A DNA stretch of 64,000 nucleotides, taken from NCBI GenBank assembly GCA_964492485.1, contig CAZBKM010000014.1:7543-71542 (forward strand), in the 5' to 3' direction. Within the stretch, counting starts at the first letter, position 1. The number at the start of each line of letters is the position of its first letter. Origin of the DNA: UBA5336 sp964492485. Lineage in GTDB: Bacteria; Pseudomonadota; Alphaproteobacteria; Caulobacterales; Hyphomonadaceae. Made by a program: the position numbers and the translations under genes. A model generated the notes under the pieces. The model was not told the origin of the DNA. It saw only the letters and a list, made by a program, of their open reading frames with translations, and made no database searches. This document shows positions 56,203 through 63,943 of the stretch, in pieces.

Positions 56203-58445
56203 CCGAAACGAGCAGCACGCCGACGCCGGTCGCACCGTGGACCGATGGCTGCCCGAGCGGGCTCGCACCGCCGGCTGCGCGCGACGACAGCGCCGTGTCC
56301 GGCCTCTCGGCCTTCGTGCGGCGCAAGGGGTCGGCATCAAGCCTGTCGCTGCTCGTTCGCGGGGCGAAGTGCGCCGGTTGCCTCGCCAAGATCGAGCGGA
56401 ACGTCGCCGCCCTGCCCGGCGTCGACACGGCCCGGCTGAACCTGTCGACAGGACGGCTCGATGTCGCCTGGACCGGCGCGCTGGACGCCGAACGGATTGC
56501 CGCGACGCTGACAGGTCTCGGCTATGGCGTCGCGCCCTATGAGCCGGGCGAGGCCGACACCGCAGCCCGCGCCGAGGAGCGCAGTCTGCTGATCGCCATG
56601 GGCGTGGCCGGCTTCGCGACGGCCAACATCATGCTCCTGTCGGTCTCGGTCTGGGCGGGACATGGCGAGATGGGCGAGACGACGAGGACCCTGATGCACT
56701 GGGTTTCGGCGCTGATCGCCCTGCCGGTCATCGCCTTCTGCGGACGGGTGTTCTTCCGGTCGGCCTGGGCCGCGCTCAGGGCCGGCCATGCCAACATGGA
56801 CGTGCCGATCTCGCTGGCGCTGGTGCTTGCCACCGCCGTAAGCCTTTATGCCACCGCGACCCATGGCGAACACGCCTATTTCGACGCGGCGGTAATGCTG
56901 TGCTTCTTCCTGCTCATCGGGCGCTACCTGGATGCCCGGCTGCGGCGCCGGGCCCATGCCGCCGCCCATGAGCTGGCCGCCCTGCAAGGCGCCACGGCCA
57001 CCCGACTGACCGCCGGCGGTGTCACCGAGACCGTCCGGGCCAGCGAAATCAGGCCCGACGATCTTCTGCTGCTGGCCACGGGCGAGCGCGCCAGTGTCGA
57101 CATGGTCCTGACCGAAGGCGAATCGGAACTGGACGAAAGCCTCGTCAGCGGCGAAAGCGCCCCCCGCCCGGCCGTTGCCGGCGCTACCGTGTTTGCCGGC
57201 ACGGTCAATCTGGGCCGTCCGGTGCGCGGACGGGCTCTGGCGGCAGCCGAAGACAGCCTCATGGCGGACATCGCCCGCATGCTGGAGGCGGGCGAGCAGA
57301 AGCGCTCCGCCTATCGCCGCATCGCCGATCGGGCCGTAAGCCTGTATGTGCCGCTGGTGCATACGATCGCGGCGCTGACCTGCCTCGGCTGGCTCCTGGC
57401 AGGCCAGGGGGCGGAAGCCGCAATCTTCACCGCCGTGGCCACCCTGATCATCACCTGTCCCTGCGCGCTGGCTCTGGCCGCGCCCGTGGTACAGGTCGTC
57501 GCCGCCGGCCGCCTGTTCCGCAACGGGGTCTACCTGAAATCCGGCGACGCGCTGGAGCGCCTCGCCGGCGTCGACCATGTCGTGTTCGACAAGACCGGCA
57601 CGCTGACCCTGGGGCGCCCCGACCTGATCCTCGATCCGGATGTCGAGGCGTGCCTGGAGCAGGCCGCCGCGCTGGCCCGCATCAGTCGTCATCCACTGTC
57701 GCGGGCCGTGGTGGCGGCAGCAGGCCCCGGCCGGGTGGCCGAGGACGTCACGGAACATGCGGGCCTCGGCCTGGAAGGCTGGCTGGACGGCGAGCGCCTG
57801 CGGCTCGGTTCCGCCGACTGGGTAGAGGTACCGGACGCGCGGCGCAACGAGGCGTCACTCTGGTTCGCGCGCGGCCGCGCGGCGCCTGTCGCCCTTCGAT
57901 TCGAAGATCGGCTGCACGCCGATGCCCGGTCGGCCATAGAGACCCTGCGCGCGCGTGGACTGTCGGTGGAGATCGTCTCTGGCGACCGCGAAAGCGCCGT
58001 GGCGGAGATTGCCCGGGCGTTGGGTATAGACACCTATACCGCCGCGGCGCGACCCGGCGACAAGACCGATCGGCTGGAGACCCTGGCCGCTGACGGGCGC
58101 AAGGTGCTGATGGTTGGCGACGGGCTCAACGATGCGGGCGCGCTGGCGCTGGCCCATGCGTCGCTGGCGCCGGGTGGCGCGATGGATGTCAGCCGGTCGG
58201 CCAGCGACGCGGTCTATTCGGGCGAGGGGCTGAGCCCGATCGTCACCATCCTGTCCGTGGCCGGCACGGCGCGCCGCAGGATGTTGCAGAATTTCGGTCT
58301 GGCGGCGCTCTACAATCTGATCGCGGTGCCGATCGCGGTGGCCGGGCTCGTCACGCCTTTGGTGGCCGCCGTGGCGATGTCGGCCTCATCGGTGGTGGTG
58401 ACGCTGAACGCCTTGCGCCCATCGCATGGCGATGGGACGGTGTGA
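56199..58445 (+). CDS. ccoI: Copper-transporting P1B ATPase CcoI (FixI)
   Basis: 748-residue heavy-metal P-type ATPase exporting Cu(I) to the periplasm for cbb3 assembly. An N-terminal HMA domain carries GAKCAGC; the core has SGESAPR, the CPC ion-binding motif (TCPCALALA), phosphorylation motif DKTGTLT and the hinge GDGLNDAGALA. The start at 56199 overlaps the ccoH stop (ATGA). A longer frame from 55665 lies across ccoH and is not used. Confidence 0.94.
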   Translation: MTETSSTPTPVAPWTDGCPSGLAPPAARDDSAVSGLSAFVRRKGSASSLSLLVRGAKCAGCLAKIERNVAALPGVDTARLNLSTGRLDVAWTGALDAERIAATLTGLGYGVAPYEPGEADTAARAEERSLLIAMGVAGFATANIMLLSVSVWAGHGEMGETTRTLMHWVSALIALPVIAFCGRVFFRSAWAALRAGHANMDVPISLALVLATAVSLYATATHGEHAYFDAAVMLCFFLLIGRYLDARLRRRAHAAAHELAALQGATATRLTAGGVTETVRASEIRPDDLLLLATGERASVDMVLTEGESELDESLVSGESAPRPAVAGATVFAGTVNLGRPVRGRALAAAEDSLMADIARMLEAGEQKRSAYRRIADRAVSLYVPLVHTIAALTCLGWLLAGQGAEAAIFTAVATLIITCPCALALAAPVVQVVAAGRLFRNGVYLKSGDALERLAGVDHVVFDKTGTLTLGRPDLILDPDVEACLEQAAALARISRHPLSRAVVAAAGPGRVAEDVTEHAGLGLEGWLDGERLRLGSADWVEVPDARRNEASLWFARGRAAPVALRFEDRLHADARSAIETLRARGLSVEIVSGDRESAVAEIARALGIDTYTAAARPGDKTDRLETLAADGRKVLMVGDGLNDAGALALAHASLAPGGAMDVSRSASDAVYSGEGLSPIVTILSVAGTARRRMLQNFGLAALYNLIAVPIAVAGLVTPLVAAVAMSASSVVVTLNALRPSHGDGTV

Positions 58446-58447
58446 GC

Positions 58448-58642
58448 ATGGGCAATCTTCTGTTTCTCATTCCCATTGCGCTCGGGCTTGGCCTTGTCGG
58501 TCTGGGCGCTTTCTTCTGGTCGGTGCGAAGTGGCCAGTTCGACGACCCCGACGGGGCCGCCGCGCGCATTCTGCTGGATGATGGAGACCGTCCGCTTCCC
58601 CCGGCACGCCAGCGCGACAGGGGCGACGACGACCCTGCGTAA
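58448..58642 (+). CDS. ccoS: Cbb3 oxidase assembly protein CcoS
   Basis: 64-residue protein with one helix (LLFLIPIALGLGLVGLGAFFW) and the tail FDDPDGAAARIL, the standard CcoS/FixS shape. Needed to insert heme and copper into the oxidase. ATG 58448 lies just after the ccoI stop; a GTG two codons earlier overlaps it. Ends nine bases from the stop of the convergent DUF2189 gene. Confidence 0.92.
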   Translation: MGNLLFLIPIALGLGLVGLGAFFWSVRSGQFDDPDGAAARILLDDGDRPLPPARQRDRGDDDPA

Positions 58643-58651
58643 GCCTCGCCG

Positions 58652-59419
58652 CTATGCCGGTGTCTCTTGGGGCACCAGGTCGCGATAGGCGTGCCAGGTC
58701 GCCAGCCCGATCCAGGGGAAGACGATGATCAGCCCCAGGAACAGGGTGGCGATGCCCAGTGCTGTCAGCGCCGCGATCAGGCCCGCCCAAAGCAGCATGG
58801 CCGGCTTGTTGTCGAGGCAGGTCCGCACGCTGGTGGCAATGGCGGTGAACACGTCCGTCTCGCGGTGCATCAGCATCGGCGCCGATACCGCTGCCGCGGC
58901 AAAGGCGACGATCGCGATGCCGCCGCCGATCAGTGTTCCGACGACCAGCATGGTGAGCCCCTGGGGCGTGGTGAGCGCGAACGCCGCGAAGTCCGACAGT
59001 TCCGTGTAGGTACGATAGCTGGACAAGGCGTAGAGGATCCGCGCCAGATTGACCCAGACCAGGAAGATGAACATCAGTCCGAAGCCCAGATAGGCCAGTT
59101 GCAACGGCGAGCGCGCGCGCACGAACATCATGTCGGCCAGCGCCGGCGGATGACCCTGTTCGAGCTGGCGGGCCGCTTCGTAAAGACCCATGGCCAGCAG
59201 CGGCGCCACCAGCAGGAAGCCGCCCGCCAGCGGGAACAGCCAGGCAAGGGCGCCGCCCGTCGCCAACCCCCAGGCGAGCCCGCCACTGATCAGCGTGAAC
59301 ACAGATCCGTAGAGAAGGCCCTGGACCGGAATCCGTCCCAGATCACGGAAACCCCGCCCAAGCCAGCGCCACGGCGCGTCAGGCGCCACCCCATTCGTGC
59401 GGATCACGACAGTCGACAT
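58652..59419 (-). CDS. DUF2189 family integral membrane protein
   Basis: 255-residue membrane protein with about six helices (FTLISGGLAWGLATGGALAW, LAYLGFGLMFIFLVWVNLAR, ALTALGIATLFLGLIIVFPW). The C-terminal HAYRDLV end is typical of DUF2189 proteins; these are often found near cytochrome oxidase genes, as here. No function is known. GGAGGG precedes ATG 59419, so the longer frame is rejected. Confidence 0.85.
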   Translation of the reverse strand: MSTVVIRTNGVAPDAPWRWLGRGFRDLGRIPVQGLLYGSVFTLISGGLAWGLATGGALAWLFPLAGGFLLVAPLLAMGLYEAARQLEQGHPPALADMMFVRARSPLQLAYLGFGLMFIFLVWVNLARILYALSSYRTYTELSDFAAFALTTPQGLTMLVVGTLIGGGIAIVAFAAAAVSAPMLMHRETDVFTAIATSVRTCLDNKPAMLLWAGLIAALTALGIATLFLGLIIVFPWIGLATWHAYRDLVPQETPA

Positions 59420-59887
59420 GGCTTGCCCTCCTCCATCCAGCGACGGACCCTTGCGATAAGCGAGGATCGGCTCTGTCGACGCGCCTGTCCAGCCAGTTTG
59501 ACCCTCCGGATCGGGAGGGGGCAAATCATGTCCCCCGACACGACGCACCGAAGTGTATTTGTCCCATGCGGGGACAACTCGTCATGTAAACTCAAGATTT
59601 CATTTTTATGACGAATGTCGTGAGATGATTATCATTTTTGCGCGGCCGTCTATAGATCACGCACCACAATCAATGAAGAAGCTATTTTTCACCTTACAGG
59701 AGAATTACGTCGAAAAAGGTTCGTTACTGTGGATTAACACTCCCCGAAGCTGTTTCGCTCTGGCATGAAGCGGCTCGGGTGGTGACGAAGACACAATCGG
59801 CCTGCGGGGGACGCTTCAGTCGGTTGTGGCACGCGTGATTGCCCCAGCGGGTTTCCTAGGAACCGTCCGCGATTGGGGATTGGGTCG
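59420..59887. other. AT-rich upstream region of the EPS glycosyltransferase gene
   Basis: About 470 bases without a convincing gene; a 71-codon frame at 59553-59768 has no ribosome site and no family. From about 59575 to 59770 the DNA is much more AT-rich than its surroundings and contains the palindrome ATGAT-T-ATCAT (59624-59634), TTAAC at 59732 and AT runs. Such DNA often binds silencing or zinc-finger regulators before exo genes; none is demonstrated here. Confidence 0.5.
59624..59634. promoter_or_regulatory. AT-rich palindrome ATGAT-T-ATCAT
   Basis: Perfect 5-1-5 palindrome followed by TTTTTG in the AT-rich region before the EPS transferase. It vaguely resembles the core of an iron-box (Fur-like) but only partly, so the binding protein is left open. 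Confidence 0.25.
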
Positions 59888-60679
59888 ATGGCAATGGATG
59901 ATGTTGGCGCGGTTCTTGTTTGGGACACGGACGATACCGAACAAGCCGAACGAGAGCCGAGAGCCATGCAGTATCACCGCGTCAATTCTGACCGGGCCGC
60001 CGGCAGCGATCCGGGCTATGCGTTCAATGCGCCCCACGGTCACGGCCGGACCCGGCGCACCCGGAACGGGTCGGACACGCTCAAGCGCGCCATGGATGTG
60101 GCGATTGCGCTGCCCGCTCTGATCTTCCTCTTGCCGGTCCTGGGACTGATCGCCCTCGCCATCAAGCTGGACGACGGCGGCCCGGTGCTGTTTGCCCATC
60201 GCCGCCGCGGCAAGGACGGCCGGACGTTCCGCTGCCTGAAATTCCGCACCATGGTGAAGAACGCCGAAGCCCGACTTGCCGAGATCCTGGCAGCAGATCC
60301 GGTCAAGGCCCAGGAATGGGCCCGCGACCAGAAACTCCGCGAGGATCCGCGTGTGACGCGTCTCGGCCGGTTCCTTCGCAAGAGCAGTCTCGATGAGTTG
60401 CCCCAATTGTGGAACATCCTGCGGGGCGAAATGTCGATCGTCGGCCCCCGGCCGATCGTCTCCGACGAGGTCGCGCGGTATGGTGAAGACATTGTCTTCT
60501 ACGATCGGGTGCGCCCCGGTGTCCTCGGCCTCTGGCAGATCAGCGGCCGGAACGACACCACCTATGAGGCGCGCGTCGCCCTGGATGTGGAATACGCCCA
60601 GACGCGCTCCCTGCCGGGAGACCTGGCGATCCTCGTGCGCTCGGTACCGGCCGTGCTGCTGTCGCGCGGCGCCTACTGA
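59888..60679 (+). CDS. Undecaprenyl-phosphate sugar-1-phosphate transferase, ExoY-like
   Basis: 263-residue bacterial sugar transferase that starts exopolysaccharide repeat units by moving a sugar-1-phosphate to undecaprenyl phosphate. An N-terminal hydrophilic region is followed by one helix (MDVAIALPALIFLLPVLGLI) and the family core: RCLKFRTMVKNAE, SLDELPQLWNILRGEMSIVG, GPRPIVSDEV and the C-terminal GLWQISGRND. Closest in type to ExoY galactosyl transferases. The exact start is uncertain (ATG at 59888, with another in-frame ATG at 59966). Confidence 0.87.
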   Translation: MAMDDVGAVLVWDTDDTEQAEREPRAMQYHRVNSDRAAGSDPGYAFNAPHGHGRTRRTRNGSDTLKRAMDVAIALPALIFLLPVLGLIALAIKLDDGGPVLFAHRRRGKDGRTFRCLKFRTMVKNAEARLAEILAADPVKAQEWARDQKLREDPRVTRLGRFLRKSSLDELPQLWNILRGEMSIVGPRPIVSDEVARYGEDIVFYDRVRPGVLGLWQISGRNDTTYEARVALDVEYAQTRSLPGDLAILVRSVPAVLLSRGAY

Positions 60680-60793
60680 GGCACTTTATCCCTTGGCGTA
60701 ACCTGTCTGGGACGGGGTCAGTGCGGCCCCGTCAAAACGCGCCGTGCCGGTCCGCACCGATCAGCTTGAAGCGCGTTCGGCGCAAGCGGCCCT

Positions 60794-60817
60794 GGTTGCG
60801 AACGGAGACTTGCGCAA
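60794..60817 (+). repeat. 24-base direct repeat, copy 1
   Basis: GGTTGCGAACGGAGACTTGC... at 60794-60817 recurs at 62148-62171 with one mismatch. The two copies flank the ExoA-like gene in direct orientation. Neither lies in a coding region. Confidence 0.75.
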
Positions 60818-60834
60818 GACAAAAGACCGGCTCT

Positions 60835-61899
60835 TTACCGGCGGCTTGCGGCCTGTCTGGCACACTGGACGAGAAACCCGTTCGCCCAGGCCAGGTGCAT
60901 CACCGCTGCCGCCGGACCGCTCATCAGGCCGCAGAGCGAGCGGTGGCGCAGGACCATCCAGACCGACGAGGCCGCCAGGGCGCCGGCATAGGCCAATGGA
61001 TAGACCAGGGTCAGCGGCAGGACCGGCGCGATGGCGATGGCACCCAGCAGGGCGCCCAGATTCAGCACGGGGAAGATCTGGCGCAGCCGAGGGCGAATAC
61101 GATGCTTCAGCACCGTCCGAGCCCGGCCTTTTCCATAATTGAAGTACTGGCGCGCCAGAGCGCGTGCCGTCCGGCGCGGCGCGTAGTCGAGGCGGATCTC
61201 CGCATCCAGAAAGATCCGCCCGCCCGCCGCGCCCAGGCGCACGTCGTATTCGGCATCCTCATTATGGGAAAAGGTCGGGTCATAGCCGCCAAGCCGCTCG
61301 AAGGTGGCCAGACGAAAGCCGGCATGATGGCCGTGGTCGACCTCGCCTGACCGATTGCCCCCCCGGTGTGCCGACCCGCCGGATCCCACCGGCGTGTCCA
61401 CGATCCAGGCGTTCGCCCGCTGAAAGCAGTCCGTCCCACGCGCGTCCATGGGCACCACCAGGGAGTCGGTCCCACGCGCGGCCAGGGCATCGGCCACCCG
61501 TGTCACATAACCTGGCGGGTACACTGCATGGGCGTCGCACCGAACCAGGATCGCGTGTCCGGCTGCAAACTGGCGGACGACCGAATTGATGCCAGCCGAC
61601 TGCAGCCGGCCAGGATTCTCGATCCATGTGACGTTGGGATGCGCCGCAGCCAACGTATCGAGCCGTTGGCGCGTGCCGTCGGTGCTGCCTCCATCGGCGA
61701 TGACGAACCGGATGTGCGGGAGGCGCGGATCGCCCCTCAACAGCGACGCCAGGCAGGCATCGATATGATCCGCTTCGTTGAGAACCGGTATGGCGACCAG
61801 AATGGCAGCCGCCGGCACGGGCGGTGCCGGCCATGTGGTGTCGCACACGGGCTGAAGGCCCTCCTGTCCGGCTGGCACCTGGAAACTGCCTTCGCCCAT
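60835..61899 (-). CDS. Family 2 glycosyltransferase, ExoA-like
   Basis: 354-residue GT2 enzyme. The N-terminal GT-A fold shows AAILVAIPVLNEADHIDACL, FVIADGGSTDGT, and LVRCDAHAVYPPGYV with the DxD-like metal motif; SHNEDAEYD is the catalytic acidic region. Three C-terminal hydrophobic helices (PVLPLTLVYPLAYAGALAAS) anchor it in the inner membrane. It resembles ExoA of succinoglycan synthesis and so probably adds a later sugar to the lipid-linked repeat unit. The start at 61899 has AGGGGAAGG just before it; 61923 is also possible. Confidence 0.82.
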   Translation of the reverse strand: MGEGSFQVPAGQEGLQPVCDTTWPAPPVPAAAILVAIPVLNEADHIDACLASLLRGDPRLPHIRFVIADGGSTDGTRQRLDTLAAAHPNVTWIENPGRLQSAGINSVVRQFAAGHAILVRCDAHAVYPPGYVTRVADALAARGTDSLVVPMDARGTDCFQRANAWIVDTPVGSGGSAHRGGNRSGEVDHGHHAGFRLATFERLGGYDPTFSHNEDAEYDVRLGAAGGRIFLDAEIRLDYAPRRTARALARQYFNYGKGRARTVLKHRIRPRLRQIFPVLNLGALLGAIAIAPVLPLTLVYPLAYAGALAASSVWMVLRHRSLCGLMSGPAAAVMHLAWANGFLVQCARQAASRR

Positions 61900-61940
61900 T
61901 GCCTTCCCCTGGGATCCGATCACCCCGTTTCGAGACCCGT

Positions 61941-62050
61941 TCTAGCGCATCTTCAAGCCGATCAGAGCCAGTGAACATGCGCTGTGTTCTAGTTTTTGCG
62001 CATTTACTGAATGCGAACCGGTGCCCGCTTCGCTCGAAAAGGCCCTGGGA
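61941..62050 (+). repeat. Dispersed two-hairpin repeat, copy B
   Basis: Matches copy A along most of its length (TCTAGCGCATCTTCAAG..., GCGAACCGGTGCCC...). The first stem AGCGCATCTTCA/TGAACATGCGCT has one mismatch and the second hairpin is degenerate. Same orientation as copy A. Confidence 0.85.
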
Positions 62051-62147
62051 CAAGTCGGATGCAATCGAAATCGCTTGAGACCGGAGACGTGCGCCGGCAC
62101 GACCGGCGAACGCCCCATCCTAGGGCAAGTTCGGAGCAAACGGAGTC

Positions 62148-62171
62148 GGTTGCGAACGGATACTTGCGCAA
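62148..62171 (+). repeat. 24-base direct repeat, copy 2
   Basis: Second copy of the repeat at 60794, one mismatch, same orientation. Confidence 0.75.
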
Positions 62172-62175
62172 TAAT

Positions 62176-62208
62176 AATGATGTAAAGCGACGGTCTGGAG
62201 TGAAACGA
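62176..62208 (+). repeat. 33-base inverted repeat, left copy
   Basis: Begins AATGATGTAAAGCGACGG. The reverse complement occurs at 63911-63943 with one mismatch. The pair encloses the GH16 gene and the small membrane gene. Confidence 0.85.
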
Positions 62209-62358
62209 AAGCCCGGCGCTTTAGGCGAACCGCTTGTGCGCGACGGCGTGCGGCGATCTGCGCGGTCTCACGCGACGCGGAAACCGGTTCGTGTCGAGAA
62301 GAGTCTCCAAGGCGCTCGTCCAGCCCATATTCGCGGACCCCAGCCGCTCGAGGTTGCG

Positions 62359-63216
62359 CTAGCGATCGAAGCGTTGCGCGCAGGTTTCGCCGGTTTCACC
62401 CATCGGAACATAGCTCACGCAGCGCACCTCGGCCGAAACGCCCGGCGAGAAGTCGACGGGGCCAAGCCAGTTTTCCGTCCCCGGCGCCCCGACCCAGACA
62501 TTCGTATAGAGCTTGGCCGGGCGGCTTGGCGGTGGCATGTCACCCGCGCCGGTTTCCGCAACCAGCCTGCCGTCCACATACCAACGCAGCGCCGTCGGCG
62601 TCCATTCGAACGCGTAGAGATGGAAGGATGCGGCAGCGTCGAAGCCGAGATCAATCCGGTAGTCGGAACCCTGCCCGCCTTCGGTCCGGTAGTGTACGCC
62701 GACGCTCGTCGTGTCGCTTCCGCGGAAGCCGAACCCGATTTCCTCGTGGGGATCGCCGAAATACGGGCCGGTATAGGTGAAGAAATTGGTCAGCAGGCCG
62801 CTGCCCTCCGCCGGGCGCAGGATGACCTCATAGCGGCCGTAACCGGTGGGGCGCACCCGTGACAGCTCTGCACTGGCGTAGGACCGGGTCGCCCCGACCG
62901 GCAGGGGGGTGACGGTCAGATGCGCCGCGCCGCCGCGCACATCGAGGTTCTGGCGGTACCACCGGGTATCGATGATGTCGCTGCCGGCATCGAAATCGGA
63001 CACGTTCCAGCCGTCCAGCCGGCTGGCCCAGCCGAATTCGGATCGGAAGGGACGGGCCTTCTCCTCTCCGTCCCGGGCCATCTGGGCCGCGGTCGACATG
63101 GGTCGATCATTCGCCGCCATATCGGTGCCATCGGCGGCCGATTGCGGCGCGGCCGCCAGGCACGCTCCGGCGAGCAACGCCTGTACAGAGGTGCGGACAG
63201 TCCAACGCTTCGCCAT
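62359..63216 (-). CDS. ExoK-like GH16 protein with degenerate catalytic motif
   Basis: 285-residue exported protein of the GH16 (beta-glucanase/lectin-like) fold. A signal peptide (VQALLAGACLAAAPQSA) is followed by a domain similar to the endo-glucanase ExoK: SRLDGWNVSDFDAGSD, FFTYTGPYFGDPHEE, YAFEWTPTALRWYVDGRLV. The active-site motif is normally E-x-D-x-E; here it reads E159-I-G161-F-G163, so the Asp and the second catalytic Glu are both Gly. Hydrolysis as usually understood is unlikely; it may be a glucan-binding protein. GGGAGT precedes ATG 63216. Located beside EPS genes. Confidence 0.82.
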   Translation of the reverse strand: MAKRWTVRTSVQALLAGACLAAAPQSAADGTDMAANDRPMSTAAQMARDGEEKARPFRSEFGWASRLDGWNVSDFDAGSDIIDTRWYRQNLDVRGGAAHLTVTPLPVGATRSYASAELSRVRPTGYGRYEVILRPAEGSGLLTNFFTYTGPYFGDPHEEIGFGFRGSDTTSVGVHYRTEGGQGSDYRIDLGFDAAASFHLYAFEWTPTALRWYVDGRLVAETGAGDMPPPSRPAKLYTNVWVGAPGTENWLGPVDFSPGVSAEVRCVSYVPMGETGETCAQRFDR

Positions 63217-63590
63217 GGATACACTCCCAAAGGTCAACTGGTGTCGCGGCCCTTCCGCCCTCAGACAAGGCCGGCAGGCTGCGCCTTGAGACGGGAGAAA
63301 CAAGAACCGTGCCAGTACGAGGACCGTCGCAAGGAGGGTCGGGCCGCGAAGCGGTGTGGAAATCGTCCTGCCCGCCCGAATTCTGCCGCGAGCCGCCATC
63401 AGGCTTGGTTTCTGGACCGGGCGGCTGCGGATCTGCCGGGCCGGCCCCGTCGCAACCCTGCTTCGGCAGGCTTCCGAGGAGCCAACCGGCGTCCACGTCG
63501 CCCGGAAGGAATTTAAACGATTGCTAACTTCGCCCGCGCACTCTGCCGGGTGCGTAGAGTTGCCTGCAGACCCAGATCAGGATCAACCGC
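63217..63590. other. Divergent region between GH16 gene and small membrane gene
   Basis: About 370 bases that should carry promoters for both flanking genes. An AT-rich patch near 63511-63530 contains TTAA-N7-CTAA, one base short of the CtrA consensus, and the leader of the small gene follows. The frames reading through are not supported. Confidence 0.45.
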
Positions 63591-63818
63591 GTGCCCCCGT
63601 CTTCGAATCTGTCCGACCGTCTCCGCACCGCCGCCCCCCCGGCGACGGGTCTGGCCGTGGAGCCGCGCGAGCGGACAGGCGCACAGGCCGAGGAGTCGAC
63701 AGGTCCGCCGCCGCCGGCAGGTGCCGGTTATCCCATCTGGGCGGTCGCGCTGGCCGTGAGCCTCTACTGCGTGCTGTTCTGGTCGGGGGTCTCCTGGCTT
63801 GTGCTCAGCCTGGTGTGA
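63591..63818 (+). CDS. Small membrane protein next to EPS genes
   Basis: 75 residues, not recognised. A hydrophilic, Pro/Glu-rich N-terminus is followed by one C-terminal helix (YPIWAVALAVSLYCVLFWSG). The start is GTG at 63591 after AGGATC; the gene is supported by this pattern and its clear hydrophobic segment. Small one-helix proteins beside exo genes in rhizobia include the regulator ExoX; resemblance here is only in size and place, so this role is a guess. Confidence 0.5.
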   Translation: MPPSSNLSDRLRTAAPPATGLAVEPRERTGAQAEESTGPPPPAGAGYPIWAVALAVSLYCVLFWSGVSWLVLSLV

Positions 63819-63910
63819 CGCGCGCGGTGGGCCATCGCCTGGAGTTGGGCCGGGGTCCTGTTCTGGAACAGTCTCCTGGCGCGTACCGGGTCCCTTTAAG
63901 CGCCGATCTC

Positions 63911-63943
63911 TCGTTTCACTCCAGACCGTCGCTTCACATCATT
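63911..63943 (-). repeat. 33-base inverted repeat, right copy
   Basis: Reverse complement of 62176-62208, one mismatch. It runs directly into copy C of the two-hairpin repeat. Confidence 0.85.

Larger units (their letters stand above)
61900..62358. other. Repeat-rich intergenic region between EPS genes
   Basis: About 460 bases between two minus-strand genes, without a supported gene. It holds the full two-hairpin repeat (61941-62050), the second 24-base repeat (62148-62171) and the first 33-base inverted repeat (62176-62208). The frames drawn through it have no ribosome site and match no family. Confidence 0.5.

Noticed and set aside
59624..59634. Fur-box call
   Set aside because: Only the central palindrome matches; the full consensus is not present.
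59553..59768. 71-codon frame in the AT-rich region
   Set aside because: No ribosome-binding site, no family and unusual composition; more likely regulatory DNA.
63513..63527. Second CtrA site
   Set aside because: The second half reads CTAA rather than TTAA; too weak for a feature of its own.
62176..63943. Possible insertion sequence bounded by inverted repeats
   Set aside because: No transposase or recombinase is encoded between the repeats, and both enclosed genes are intact non-mobile types.
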